Positions 1 to 7,308 of a stretch of 11,331 bases of DNA are shown piece by piece. The notes beneath the pieces are model-generated. The model was given only the letters and a program-made list of their open reading frames with translations. It did not search any database and was not told where the DNA came from. The position numbers and the translations under genes were made by a program. The stretch is from Clostridia bacterium (lineage in GTDB: Bacteria; Bacillota; Clostridia; Oscillospirales; QAMX01): positions 1 through 11,331 of the forward strand of contig JAFYLV010000071.1 of assembly GCA_017556885.1 (NCBI GenBank), read 5' to 3'. The stretch's first letter is position 1, and every line of letters starts with the position of its first letter.

Positions 1-1443
1 CTTGGAGATGAAATCATGGGCACAGACGGCCTTGGCCGCCGCGACGATCTCCTCCTCTGTCGCATCCAGCTTTCCGTAGCGGATATTATCCAGGATGGTA
101 CCGGAGAAAATGAAGGAATCCTGCATCATGATACCAAGCTGACGGCGGAGGCTGTTGAGGGTGACCGCAGAAACGCCGTAGGGCTTGACACCGCTGCCGT
201 CATCGGCATAGAGCTCGATGGAACCGCTCTCGATGTCATAGAACCGGCTGATAAGGTTGACGACGGTGGTCTTTCCTGCACCTGTCTCGCCAACGAGAGC
301 GATGCTCTCGCCCGGCTTAACGTGCAGATTGAAGTCTTCAAGGATGTGGATGCCCGGCTCATAACCGAAGGTCACATGATTGAAGCTCAGCTCACCCGTG
401 ATCTTGGGAAGTTCCACAGCATCGGGAGCATCGTCAATGTCGACGGGCTCATCCATGGTCTCCATGATACGTTCGAGGTAGGCAAGGTTATTGACAAAAT
501 CGTTATAGATATTGGCAAGGTTGGTGATGGGACCCCAGAAGCGGTTGACGTAGTCGCCCATGGCCATAATAACACCGAAGGAAACCATGGAACCGGACAA
601 CCAGTACACGCCCGTCACGTAAAGGAAGCAGAAAACCGTCTGCGTGACAAACTGGGAGGAGAACCACACGGAATGGGAGATATATAGGGCACGGAGCCAT
701 TCATGGCGGCAGGCCTTGGAGAGGCGCTCCATGATGCTCTTGTTCTCTTCCTGACGGGAGAAGAGCTGGGAAACACGCACGCCGTCGATCGACTCGGCAA
801 GGAAGGCATTGTAGTTGGCGCTCTTATTGGAGCAGCGCTGCCATGCCTTTCGCTGCAGCGGCTTAATGAGAAACACAAAGAAGAGGAAGACGGGCAGACC
901 CGCCACGATGACCAACGAGAGACGGGCATTGGTCATAAACATGAAAATGGCGATGAGTACAAGTCCGATCAGCTCGATAATGGTATTGACGATACCGTTG
1001 GTCAGAATATTGGAGACGGAGTTCACATAGTTGATGACACGCACGAGGATCTTACCCGCAGGGCGGCTGTCATAATAGGCAAAGGGCAGCTTCTGCAGAT
1101 GGGCAAAGAGATCCCGTCGGATGTCACAGATGATGTAGTTGGACACGTGCGCCATCAGGCGACCGCGCACCACCACAAGACCGAGAATCAGAGCCGTTGC
1201 GATGATATTGAGCAGTGCAAGCTGGAGCACCATGCGGATATCCTTGTTGGGGATGGCAATATCCAGCGTCCACTGGAAGATCTTGGTACCAAGAAGGCTG
1301 AGACACCAGGTCACCGCACTGATAATGAGGGCAATGACCATCTTCCATGCATACGGCTTGACATAAACGAGAACGCGCTTTAAATGAGAGAGTTGAAATG
1401 GGGCTTCCAATTCTTCATCAACGTCAAATTTGTTGCGTGCCAT
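1..1443 (-). CDS. ABC exporter half-transporter, second subunit (membrane domain plus ATPase), 3' end cut off by window edge
   Basis: The minus strand is open without a stop for 481 codons from the ATG at 1443 to the window edge, giving a partial type IV (MsbA/LmrA-like) exporter subunit. A short cytoplasmic leader is followed by a membrane domain with hydrophobic segments near residues 33-52, 70-95, 150-195 and 265-295. The ATPase domain begins near residue 345, with Walker A GETGAGKT at 385-392 and the Q-loop Gln at 441 (IMMQDSFIF). The signature motif, Walker B and switch His lie beyond the edge, so catalytic competence cannot be judged; about 110-120 residues are probably missing. The start overlaps the upstream subunit's stop as TAATG and has a strong ribosome binding site inside that gene. 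It is inferred to pair with that subunit as a heterodimer exporting an unknown substrate from the cytoplasm. Confidence 0.93.
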   Translation of the reverse strand, partial: MARNKFDVDEELEAPFQLSHLKRVLVYVKPYAWKMVIALIISAVTWCLSLLGTKIFQWTLDIAIPNKDIRMVLQLALLNIIATALILGLVVVRGRLMAHVSNYIICDIRRDLFAHLQKLPFAYYDSRPAGKILVRVINYVNSVSNILTNGIVNTIIELIGLVLIAIFMFMTNARLSLVIVAGLPVFLFFVFLIKPLQRKAWQRCSNKSANYNAFLAESIDGVRVSQLFSRQEENKSIMERLSKACRHEWLRALYISHSVWFSSQFVTQTVFCFLYVTGVYWLSGSMVSFGVIMAMGDYVNRFWGPITNLANIYNDFVNNLAYLERIMETMDEPVDIDDAPDAVELPKITGELSFNHVTFGYEPGIHILEDFNLHVKPGESIALVGETGAGKTTVVNLISRFYDIESGSIELYADDGSGVKPYGVSAVTLNSLRRQLGIMMQDSFIFSGTILDNIRYGKLDATEEEIVAAAKAVCAHDFISK

Positions 1444-3188
1444 TACGCCTCACCTCCTTCCGCATCGGTGATGCCTTGCTGCAGGCAGTAGGTTTCGTAA
1501 TAGTAACCGCGGTTGCGGAGAAGCTCGTCATGGGTACCGCGCTCGGTGATACGCCCCTCCTCCAGGATGATGATCTCATCGGCATCGCGTACAGAAGAAA
1601 TACGCTGACCGATGATGATCTTTGCACATTCAAAGGGGAGCTCCCGAAGCTGCTGCTGGATGTAGAACTCCGTCTCCATATCAAGAGCGGAGGTGGTGTC
1701 ATCGAGCACCAGGATCGCGGGCCGCACCGCAAGAGCACGTGCAAGCGCGATACGCTGCTTCTGTCCGCCGGAGAGGCCGACACCGCGCTCACCGATAATG
1801 GTATCATAACCCTCGGGCAACTTGCGGATAAAGGCATCCGCGCCTGCGCGGCGGGCAAAGTCGTAGACCTCTTCCTCCGTCAGGGATGTATTACCGAAGG
1901 CAATATTGCCTTCAACCGTATCGGAGAAGAGGAACACATCCTGCGTTGCACAACCGATACCGCGGCGAAGCTGCTCCAGCTTCCATTTCTTGACATCGCA
2001 GCCATCAACATACACCGCGCCTTCCTTTGCATCAAGGAAACGGCCGAGCAGGTTGATTACGGTAGTCTTTCCGCAGCCCGTGGGACCCATGATGGCCAGG
2101 GTCTTTCCGGGTTCAAGCTTGAAATTCAGATCCTTGACGATCTCATGACCGTCGTAGGAAAAGCCAACATTGCGGAACTCAATGTTGCCGATCATCTTCG
2201 CATGATCCGCAGCATCTTCCGCATCCTTAATGTTGGAATTGGCATAATAAATCTCCATGATCTTGTTTGCCGAGGTGCCGAAGCGCTGCAGATCGTTGAT
2301 CATGGTGCCAAGGCTGCGCATGGGGTTTGCCAGCGCCCAGGACATACCGGTAAAGATGGTCATCTCACCGGCAGAGATCTCGCCAAGGATAACAAAAATA
2401 GCACCAAGGGAAATGGTGGTGATACCGAGGAAGCTTGCTACGCCTTCAATGACGGGATAGAAACGAAGCCAGGTGCGGTTGATATCCATATTGATATCAC
2501 GGAACTCAACGTTGCACTCCTCAAAGCGATCCTTTTCATACTCCTCACGGGCAAAGGCCTTGACCACGCGATTGCCGGAGATGTTCTCCTGAGCCGCCGT
2601 ATTCATATTTGCCTGCTTATCGCGGGCCTCTATAAATTTCGGACCGACGCGTTTGGAATAGAAGCTGGTCACGAGAAGCAGCGCCGGCAGAAGCGCAAGC
2701 AAGCACAGCGTCAACTTCCAATTGGTAAAGAAGAACATGATCAGCGTCGCCACAAAGAGTGTGATGCTATCAATGGTCGTATAGGTCAGATAGGCGATGA
2801 AATGACGGCACATATCCAGATCCGGGGACATACGGGTCATAATGTCGCCGGTTCTGTTGTGGCGGAAGAAATCTGCATCCAGATACTGCAGCTTGTCATA
2901 CAGATATGTACGCAGATGGTTCAGTGAACTCTGCGAGGCATATTCCAGCGACATGGCCATGAAATAACGCAGGCTCTGGCGGATCTGCTCTGCACAGAAC
3001 ATCATCGCGAGGATCCCGATAAGGGGCTTCGGATTCTGTGCGATGATGACCTCATCCACAAGCCGCGCCGAGAATTGCGGATTGATGAGCATCATAAGGC
3101 TTGTGATGAAACTCAATGCAAGTCCGAGATACAGCCAAGGCTTATACTTTTTGTCCACAGTATCAAAAATCCACTTCAACTGGAACAT
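1443..3188 (-). CDS. ABC exporter half-transporter, first subunit, with a degenerate ATPase site
   Basis: This is a 581-residue fused permease-ATPase, full length for a half-size exporter. Six hydrophobic segments fall near residues 16-36, 55-75, 133-155, 157-177, 246-268 and 274-290. The ATPase domain has Walker A GPTGCGKT (368-375), Q-loop Gln416, signature LSGGQ (472-476), Walker B ILVLD ending at Asp496, and D-loop SALD (500-503). The residue after Walker B is Asp497 where active sites have Glu, and the switch position is Gln528 (IIIGQR) where His is usual. In known heterodimeric exporters such as TM287/288 and BmrC/BmrD, one subunit carries a degenerate site of this kind. The ATG at 3188 is chosen because an AGGA lies 10 bases upstream; the longer reading frame to 3278 would run through the likely promoter and has no family-like sequence. 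It is first in a two-gene operon. The substrate is unknown; a drug or lipid role is a guess. Confidence 0.95.
   Translation of the reverse strand: MFQLKWIFDTVDKKYKPWLYLGLALSFITSLMMLINPQFSARLVDEVIIAQNPKPLIGILAMMFCAEQIRQSLRYFMAMSLEYASQSSLNHLRTYLYDKLQYLDADFFRHNRTGDIMTRMSPDLDMCRHFIAYLTYTTIDSITLFVATLIMFFFTNWKLTLCLLALLPALLLVTSFYSKRVGPKFIEARDKQANMNTAAQENISGNRVVKAFAREEYEKDRFEECNVEFRDINMDINRTWLRFYPVIEGVASFLGITTISLGAIFVILGEISAGEMTIFTGMSWALANPMRSLGTMINDLQRFGTSANKIMEIYYANSNIKDAEDAADHAKMIGNIEFRNVGFSYDGHEIVKDLNFKLEPGKTLAIMGPTGCGKTTVINLLGRFLDAKEGAVYVDGCDVKKWKLEQLRRGIGCATQDVFLFSDTVEGNIAFGNTSLTEEEVYDFARRAGADAFIRKLPEGYDTIIGERGVGLSGGQKQRIALARALAVRPAILVLDDTTSALDMETEFYIQQQLRELPFECAKIIIGQRISSVRDADEIIILEEGRITERGTHDELLRNRGYYYETYCLQQGITDAEGGEA
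1450..1459 (-). promoter_or_regulatory. Ribosome binding site for the second ABC subunit, embedded in the first subunit's last codons
   Basis: The minus strand reads AAGGAGGTGA, the classical full complement of the 16S rRNA 3' end. From its GGAGG core, 9 bases separate it from the ATG at 1443. It lies wholly within the final codons of the upstream subunit (Glu-Gly-Gly-Glu-Ala) and the junction is TAATG, which suggests coupled translation of the two subunits. Confidence 0.85.
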
Positions 3189-3224
3189 AGGCGGCCCATC
3201 CTTTCTATCGGTTTCTTTTTGCGT

Positions 3225-3253
3225 ATTATGACGGATTTTTGCAAAAATAGAAA
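3225..3253 (-). promoter_or_regulatory. Weak candidate promoter for the ABC exporter operon
   Basis: CATAAT at 3230-3225 matches the -10 consensus at five of six positions. The hexamer 17 bases upstream, TTTCTA, is a poor -35, so activity could need an activator, or the real promoter may be elsewhere in the gap. Transcription would start near 3218 and give a leader of about 30 bases, enough for the AGGA site before the ATG at 3188. Confidence 0.3.
3235..3248. repeat. Perfect 14-base palindrome, possible operator
   Basis: ATTTTTGCAAAAAT reads identically on both strands. It ends 4 bases before the candidate -10 of the exporter promoter, so a dimeric repressor bound there would block the -35/-10 spacer. 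No regulator gene is present in the window, and AT-rich palindromes of this size can occur by chance. Confidence 0.35.
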
Positions 3254-3314
3254 TGTGCATTTCGCACAAAGCAAGCAAGCTCCGCGAGATCTTTTTCCGT
3301 CATTTTGCACATAT

Positions 3315-3347
3315 AAAAATCCCCATCCAAATACAGATGGGGATTTT
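3315..3347 (-). terminator. Rho-independent terminator of the translation/metK operon
   Basis: On the minus strand a perfect 12-base-pair stem (arms at 3336-3347 and 3316-3327, each containing ATCCCCATC or its complement) encloses an 8-base loop. It is followed by an uninterrupted TTTTT that includes the end of the stem. It starts 7 bases after the metK stop codon. The other strand has four T residues after the stem, so weak function in the opposite direction is conceivable, but no plus-strand gene needs it. Confidence 0.9.
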
Positions 3348-3354
3348 AAGATAT

Positions 3355-4539
3355 TTACATGTTCAGTGCGGCGCGCAGAGCATCCACTTTGTCGGTCTTT
3401 TCCCAGGGAGCAGCCAGATCCTCACGGCCCATATGACCGTATGCAGCCAGCTTGCGGTAGATGGGACGGCGCAGCTCCAGGGTATCGATAATGCCCGCAG
3501 GACGAAGCTCAAACACCTTTTCAATGGCGGCAGAGAGGGCCTCGTCGGAGACCTTACCGGTACCAAAGGTATCGGCCATGACGGAAACGGGCTTTGCAAC
3601 ACCGATTGCGTAAGCGATCTGAATCTCGCAGCGGGATGCAAGACCTGCCGCAACCACGTTCTTGGCAACGTAACGGGCGGCATAGGACGCACTGCGATCC
3701 ACCTTGGTAGGATCCTTACCGGAGAAAGCACCGCCGCCGTGGCGTGCATAGCCGCCGTAGGTATCAACGATGATCTTACGGCCGGTAAGACCGCTGTCAC
3801 CCTGCGGACCGCCGATGACAAAGCGACCGGTGGGGTTGACATAGATCTTCATACCCTCGCGGGAAAGCAGGGCAGGCAGAGTCGGCATAATAACCTCGCG
3901 GATGATATCCTCGCGGATGGTCGCAAGGGAAACGTCGGCCGCATGCTGGCTGGAAACAACAACCGTATCCACCGCCACAGGAACGCCGTCCTCATAGGCA
4001 ATGGTGACCTGGGTCTTTCCGTCGGGGCGAAGGTACGGAAGCTTTCCGTTCTTACGGACCTCAGTCAGCTTCATGGCCATCTTCTGGGCGAGGGCAATGG
4101 GAAGGGGCATCAGCTCGCGGGTCTCATCGCAGGCATAGCCAAACATCATGCCCTGATCGCCGGCACCGATGGAGTTATAATAATCCTCGTCGCCTTCCTT
4201 ATGTTCCATGGCGCGGTTTACGCCCATGGCAATATCGCCGGACTGCTCGTCAATGGAGGTGATAACGGCGCAGGTATGTCCGTCAAAGCCGTACTTTGCG
4301 CGGTCATAGCCGATGTCCAGCACCACGGAACGGGCAATGGAGGGAATGTCCACATAGCAATCCGCCGTGATCTCACCCATAATGTTGATCAGGCCGGTCG
4401 TGCAGGTAGTCTCACAGGCTACGCGTGCATAGGGATCCTTCTCAAGGATCGCATCAAGAACGGCATCGGAGATCTGATCGCAGATCTTATCGGGATGCCC
4501 TTCGGTCACAGACTCAGAAGTAAAGAGCTTTCTTGCCAT
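3355..4539 (-). CDS. metK: S-adenosylmethionine synthetase (methionine adenosyltransferase)
   Basis: MetK joins methionine and ATP to make S-adenosylmethionine, releasing phosphate and pyrophosphate, in the cytoplasm. The 394-residue product has the usual family length and opens with ARKLFTSESVTEGHPDK, in which His14 and Asp16 belong to the ATP/metal site. Both family signatures are present: GAGDQG at 125-130 and the glycine-rich loop GGGAFSGKD at 268-276. The frame extends upstream to 4638, but those 33 residues do not look like MetK and overlap prmC. The ATG at 4539 matches the family start and has AAGGAAGG 8 bases upstream. It follows prmC by 38 bases with no promoter or SAM riboswitch in the gap, so it is probably read from the operon or from a promoter inside prmC. 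It ends just before a strong terminator. Placing the enzyme next to a SAM-dependent methyltransferase is biochemically coherent. Confidence 0.98.
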   Translation of the reverse strand: MARKLFTSESVTEGHPDKICDQISDAVLDAILEKDPYARVACETTCTTGLINIMGEITADCYVDIPSIARSVVLDIGYDRAKYGFDGHTCAVITSIDEQSGDIAMGVNRAMEHKEGDEDYYNSIGAGDQGMMFGYACDETRELMPLPIALAQKMAMKLTEVRKNGKLPYLRPDGKTQVTIAYEDGVPVAVDTVVVSSQHAADVSLATIREDIIREVIMPTLPALLSREGMKIYVNPTGRFVIGGPQGDSGLTGRKIIVDTYGGYARHGGGAFSGKDPTKVDRSASYAARYVAKNVVAAGLASRCEIQIAYAIGVAKPVSVMADTFGTGKVSDEALSAAIEKVFELRPAGIIDTLELRRPIYRKLAAYGHMGREDLAAPWEKTDKVDALRAALNM

Positions 4540-4577
4540 TTTTATTTCCTTCCTTTTCGTAAGAATGTCAAAATATT

Positions 4578-5432
4578 TCAATTCCTTGGGGCATGGGCGC
4601 AAACCACGCGGTCGATCCCCGCAGAATCCTGTATACATTGGATATCCCGCCAGCCTTCACCGACAAGGATCTCGGCAACATCCGTCGCCTGACCGGCACC
4701 GCATTCAAAAAGCAGCCAGCCCTCCGGCGCCATAGCAGGCAGAACCGCCACAGGGACACACCGGTAGAATTCCAGCCCCTCCTCTTCTCCGACAAGTGCA
4801 AGGCGTGGTTCGAAATCGCGGACGGTAGATTCCAATTCCTGCCATTCGCGCTCCGTCACATAGGGAGGATTGCAGAAAACAAAATCGTACTTCGGTTCCG
4901 GTTCCCGAATCGTTCTGGCATCCCGAAGCTCGGTCGCATACATTTCTTCCGCAAGATGCGTCCCGGCGTTCTTTTCTGCCACCACAAGTGCATCCGCAGA
5001 GATATCCGACAGGGTGAGCTCTGCCTCCGGCAGATTTTTCGCCACGGAAATACCAATGCAGCCGCTTCCGCAGCAAAGATCGAGAAGTTTCAATCCGCAT
5101 CGGCCACCGGCAAGGAGAAGAGCCTGCTCCACCAACGTCTCGGTATCCGATCTTGGGATAAGCACCGACTCCGTTACGCAAAACTCCAGTCCAAAAAACT
5201 CCCACTCACCGCAGATATATGCTGCCGGGCAGCCTGAAAGCCGCCTTTCGATCATCTGTCGGTAGCTTTGCTCCGTTTCGGCTGAAGCCTTCTGTTCCCG
5301 CAGCCGGAAATAATCGTCATATTTCGCACAAAGGGCGGCGCATAGCATTGCGCGGGCTTCTACCCCCGCACCGGGGATCCCGGCTGCCGCGAGCTGCTGC
5401 TCTGCCTCCCGGCAAAGCTCGCCATGGGTCAT
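4578..5432 (-). CDS. prmC: Release factor glutamine methyltransferase
   Basis: PrmC (HemK family) transfers a methyl group from S-adenosylmethionine to the glutamine of the GGQ motif in release factors 1 and 2, which raises termination efficiency. Numbered from the longer start at 5468, the protein shows the IPRxDTE motif as IPRSDTE (104-110, Ser replacing the common Pro), SAM-binding motif I DLCCGSGCIGI (130-140) and the catalytic NPPY at 200-203. An N-terminal helical domain precedes the methyltransferase fold. Two starts compete. The ATG at 5468 overlaps the ribF stop as ATGA but lacks a visible ribosome binding site. The ATG at 5432 (MTHGELCREAEQQL) has AAGGGAGG 9 bases upstream and aligns with the start of E. 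coli PrmC, so I prefer it, giving 284 residues. prmC more often sits beside prfA; here it lies between ribF and metK. Confidence 0.94.
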   Translation of the reverse strand: MTHGELCREAEQQLAAAGIPGAGVEARAMLCAALCAKYDDYFRLREQKASAETEQSYRQMIERRLSGCPAAYICGEWEFFGLEFCVTESVLIPRSDTETLVEQALLLAGGRCGLKLLDLCCGSGCIGISVAKNLPEAELTLSDISADALVVAEKNAGTHLAEEMYATELRDARTIREPEPKYDFVFCNPPYVTEREWQELESTVRDFEPRLALVGEEEGLEFYRCVPVAVLPAMAPEGWLLFECGAGQATDVAEILVGEGWRDIQCIQDSAGIDRVVCAHAPRN

Positions 5433-5441
5433 TTGCAGCCG

Positions 5442-5449
5442 CCTCCCTT
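5442..5449 (-). promoter_or_regulatory. Ribosome binding site deciding the prmC start
   Basis: The minus strand reads AAGGGAGG, with 9 bases between its GGGAGG and the ATG at 5432. The alternative ATG at 5468 has no purine-rich site at a usable distance, so this element argues for the shorter protein. Confidence 0.65.
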
Positions 5450-5464
5450 CGCTCATTTCAAAAT

Positions 5465-6388
5465 TCATGCATTATAACGCCGCGCCGTCTCCACATCCTC
5501 CGAGATACGCGCCGCAAGCTCGGTAAGGGAAGCAAACTTCATCACCGGACGCAGGTATTTCAGGAACCATATGCGGATCTCCGCGCCGTAAAGCTCCTCA
5601 TTTACATCGATCAGATGTGTCTCGATGGTCACTTCATCCCGATCATCCACCGTTGGGCGGGTTCCGATATTGGTGACAGAGGGAACGATACGTCCATCGG
5701 CAAGTTCCGTCCGACTCACGTATACGCCGGCTTTCGGCAGTGCGATCTTGTCGTCCAGCTGAAGGTTCGCCGTCGGAAAATGCATACGCCGGCCAACCCG
5801 CTGACCGTGGCCCACAAGGCCGGTCATCATATGCGGATGTCCGAGGAGCCGCTGCGCAAGTTCCATATCGCCAACCGCAAGCGCGGCGCGCACACGGGTG
5901 GAACTCACCGGTTCATGCTCCTCAAGCACAGGATCAACCATCGAAAATGCCATCCCTCTGGCCTCGCACAGAGCCCGCATCGTATCCGAATTGCCCCGTC
6001 CTCCGGCACCGAAGGTGTAGTTTGCACCCACCGTCACGCCGACGGCATGAAGCTCATTGCGCAGAACGCGATCCACCAAGTCCTCAGGCGACATAGCCGC
6101 AACGGAATGGTCAAACGGCAGACAGAGCATCCGATCGATCCCACAGATCCGTTCCGCAAGAAAGGCTCTGTCCTGCGGAGCAGATAGAATGGGCGGCGGA
6201 ACCTGCCCGATAAAAGCGGCGGGATGCCGGTCAAAAGTAATGGCAGCCGCCTCGGCTCCAAGGTCTGCAGCCTGGGCTTTTACCCGTTGCAGAAGCGCCG
6301 CATGACCGCGATGAACGCCGTCAAAAAAGCCAAGCGCGAGGCACAGCCTCTGCGGCAGTGGGCTTTCGCCCCGTAAAACGGTATACAT
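5465..6388 (-). CDS. ribF: Bifunctional riboflavin kinase / FAD synthetase
   Basis: RibF phosphorylates riboflavin to FMN and then adenylylates FMN to FAD, supplying flavin cofactors in the cytoplasm. The 307-residue product has both expected domains. The N-terminal nucleotidyltransferase domain shows GFFDGVHRGH (20-29) and the VSSTRVR motif (161-167). The C-terminal kinase domain shows GHGQRVGR (193-200), PTAN (205-208, ATP/metal binding), GTRPT (242-246) and a conserved Glu256 in VTIETHLID, the expected catalytic base. The ATG at 6388 begins 5 bases after the truB stop and has GAGG 10 bases upstream. ribF is a regular member of the infB-rbfA-truB cluster in Bacillota. No FMN riboswitch is visible, which fits a gene expressed as part of a longer operon. 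Confidence 0.97.
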   Translation of the reverse strand: MYTVLRGESPLPQRLCLALGFFDGVHRGHAALLQRVKAQAADLGAEAAAITFDRHPAAFIGQVPPPILSAPQDRAFLAERICGIDRMLCLPFDHSVAAMSPEDLVDRVLRNELHAVGVTVGANYTFGAGGRGNSDTMRALCEARGMAFSMVDPVLEEHEPVSSTRVRAALAVGDMELAQRLLGHPHMMTGLVGHGQRVGRRMHFPTANLQLDDKIALPKAGVYVSRTELADGRIVPSVTNIGTRPTVDDRDEVTIETHLIDVNEELYGAEIRIWFLKYLRPVMKFASLTELAARISEDVETARRYNA

Positions 6389-6393
6389 AGGCC

Positions 6394-7293
6394 TTACGCC
6401 TCATCAATTTCACAAAAACTTTTCTCGCACCAAAGCTCACCGTTTTTCACGCGGCCAAGACCGAGAAAATCGGTTTCACCGAAGATGCGCATCTGTACGC
6501 CCTCCTCCGGCATTTCCGGAAGATGGCGGCGGTAGACGGGTGCTCCGTGACGGAAGCGCTCCTCCGCAATTCCGGCAATGCGGAAATCGGGAAGGTCGGG
6601 AAATGCCGTCTCCGTAGGACGAAGGATCTCTGCAAAGCGTCCGCTCTCGCAGATCTCGCGAAGCTCGTCCAGCGTATAGGCCTCCTCTGCGGAATAGCCG
6701 CCGCAATAGGTGCGCCGCAGGGCGCTCATCACGCCGCCGCAGCCAAGCTCACGACCGATATCCGCACAAAGCGTGCGCACATAGGTGCCCTTGGAGCAAT
6801 CGATCTTCAGCTCCCAACGGTTTTCACCTGTCTGCCGCACAAGCTCCAGCCCGTAAATACTTACGGGACGTGGTTTGCGTTCCACAGTGATACCCGCCCG
6901 GGCAAAGTCGTACAGACGGCGCCCATCCTTCTGAAGGGCGGAATACATGGGAGGGATCTGTTCGATATTTCCCACAAAGCGGGAAAGCACAGCGCGCAGC
7001 TCCGCTTCGGTCACACGGACCTCCGAGGTGCACAGGACATTGCCCGTAGTATCCTCCGTGTCCGTTTCCATGCCGAGGGTCAGCTCTGCCACATACTGTT
7101 TCGGAGAATCCGCGACAAAATCCGCCGCACGGGTAGCGCGCCCTACACACAGAGGCAGCACGCCGGTAGCCATAGGATCCAGGGTGCCGGAATGGCCGAT
7201 CTTGCGGATACCTGTCAGCCGTCGCAGCACAGAGATCACCGTATGAGATGTCATTCCCTGGGGCTTGTCCACAGGCAAGATTCCAGATAACAT
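6394..7293 (-). CDS. truB: tRNA pseudouridine-55 synthase
   Basis: TruB converts uridine 55 in the T-loop of tRNAs to pseudouridine. From the ATG at 7293 the product has 299 residues, the usual length. Its N-terminus, MLSGILPVDKPQGMTSH, matches the family start. The catalytic Asp39 is in GHSGTLDPMATGVLP, and KGTYVRTLCADIG marks the conserved core of the catalytic fold. The last 60 or so residues look like a PUA RNA-binding domain. The frame continues 12 bases upstream to a TTG at 7305, but that codon lies only one base from the GAGG site, so the ATG, with AGGA 12 bases upstream, is preferred. It starts 15 bases after the nrnA stop. Confidence 0.97.
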   Translation of the reverse strand: MLSGILPVDKPQGMTSHTVISVLRRLTGIRKIGHSGTLDPMATGVLPLCVGRATRAADFVADSPKQYVAELTLGMETDTEDTTGNVLCTSEVRVTEAELRAVLSRFVGNIEQIPPMYSALQKDGRRLYDFARAGITVERKPRPVSIYGLELVRQTGENRWELKIDCSKGTYVRTLCADIGRELGCGGVMSALRRTYCGGYSAEEAYTLDELREICESGRFAEILRPTETAFPDLPDFRIAGIAEERFRHGAPVYRRHLPEMPEEGVQMRIFGETDFLGLGRVKNGELWCEKSFCEIDEA

Positions 7294-7308
7294 GGGTTTT
7301 GCCAATCC

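Larger units (their letters stand above)
3189..3314. other. Intergenic region between the metK terminator and the ABC exporter operon
   Basis: No coding sequence is supported in these 126 bases, which are more AT-rich than the flanking genes. They must hold the promoter of the exporter operon if the metK terminator works. On the minus strand there is a candidate -10 CATAAT (3225-3230), a 14-base palindrome just upstream, and two near-identical 10-mers GTGCAAAATG and GTGCGAAATG. No riboswitch or tRNA-like fold was recognised. Confidence 0.6.

Noticed and set aside
1398..2927. A 509-codon open frame on the plus strand opposite the first ABC subunit
   Set aside because: It is antisense to an intact, motif-complete ABC gene, has no recognisable domain and spans the junction of two real genes. 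The long frame follows from biased codon use on the coding strand.
3189..3278. N-terminal extension of the first ABC subunit by 30 residues
   Set aside because: It would cover the candidate promoter and palindrome and has no exporter-like sequence. The ATG at 3188 begins a typical leader before the first membrane segment.
4543..4571. TTGACA (4571-4566, minus strand) as a metK promoter -35
   Set aside because: The hexamer 17 bases downstream is GAAATA, a poor -10 that overlaps the ribosome binding site and leaves no room for a leader.
4540..4638. N-terminal extension of MetK by 33 residues
   Set aside because: The extension overlaps the end of prmC and has no MetK similarity, while the ATG at 4539 has a good ribosome binding site and the family-typical first residues.
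3253..4692. A 479-codon open frame on the plus strand opposite metK
   Set aside because: It is a mirror of MetK and runs through the terminator and the metK-prmC gap. No supporting motif was seen.
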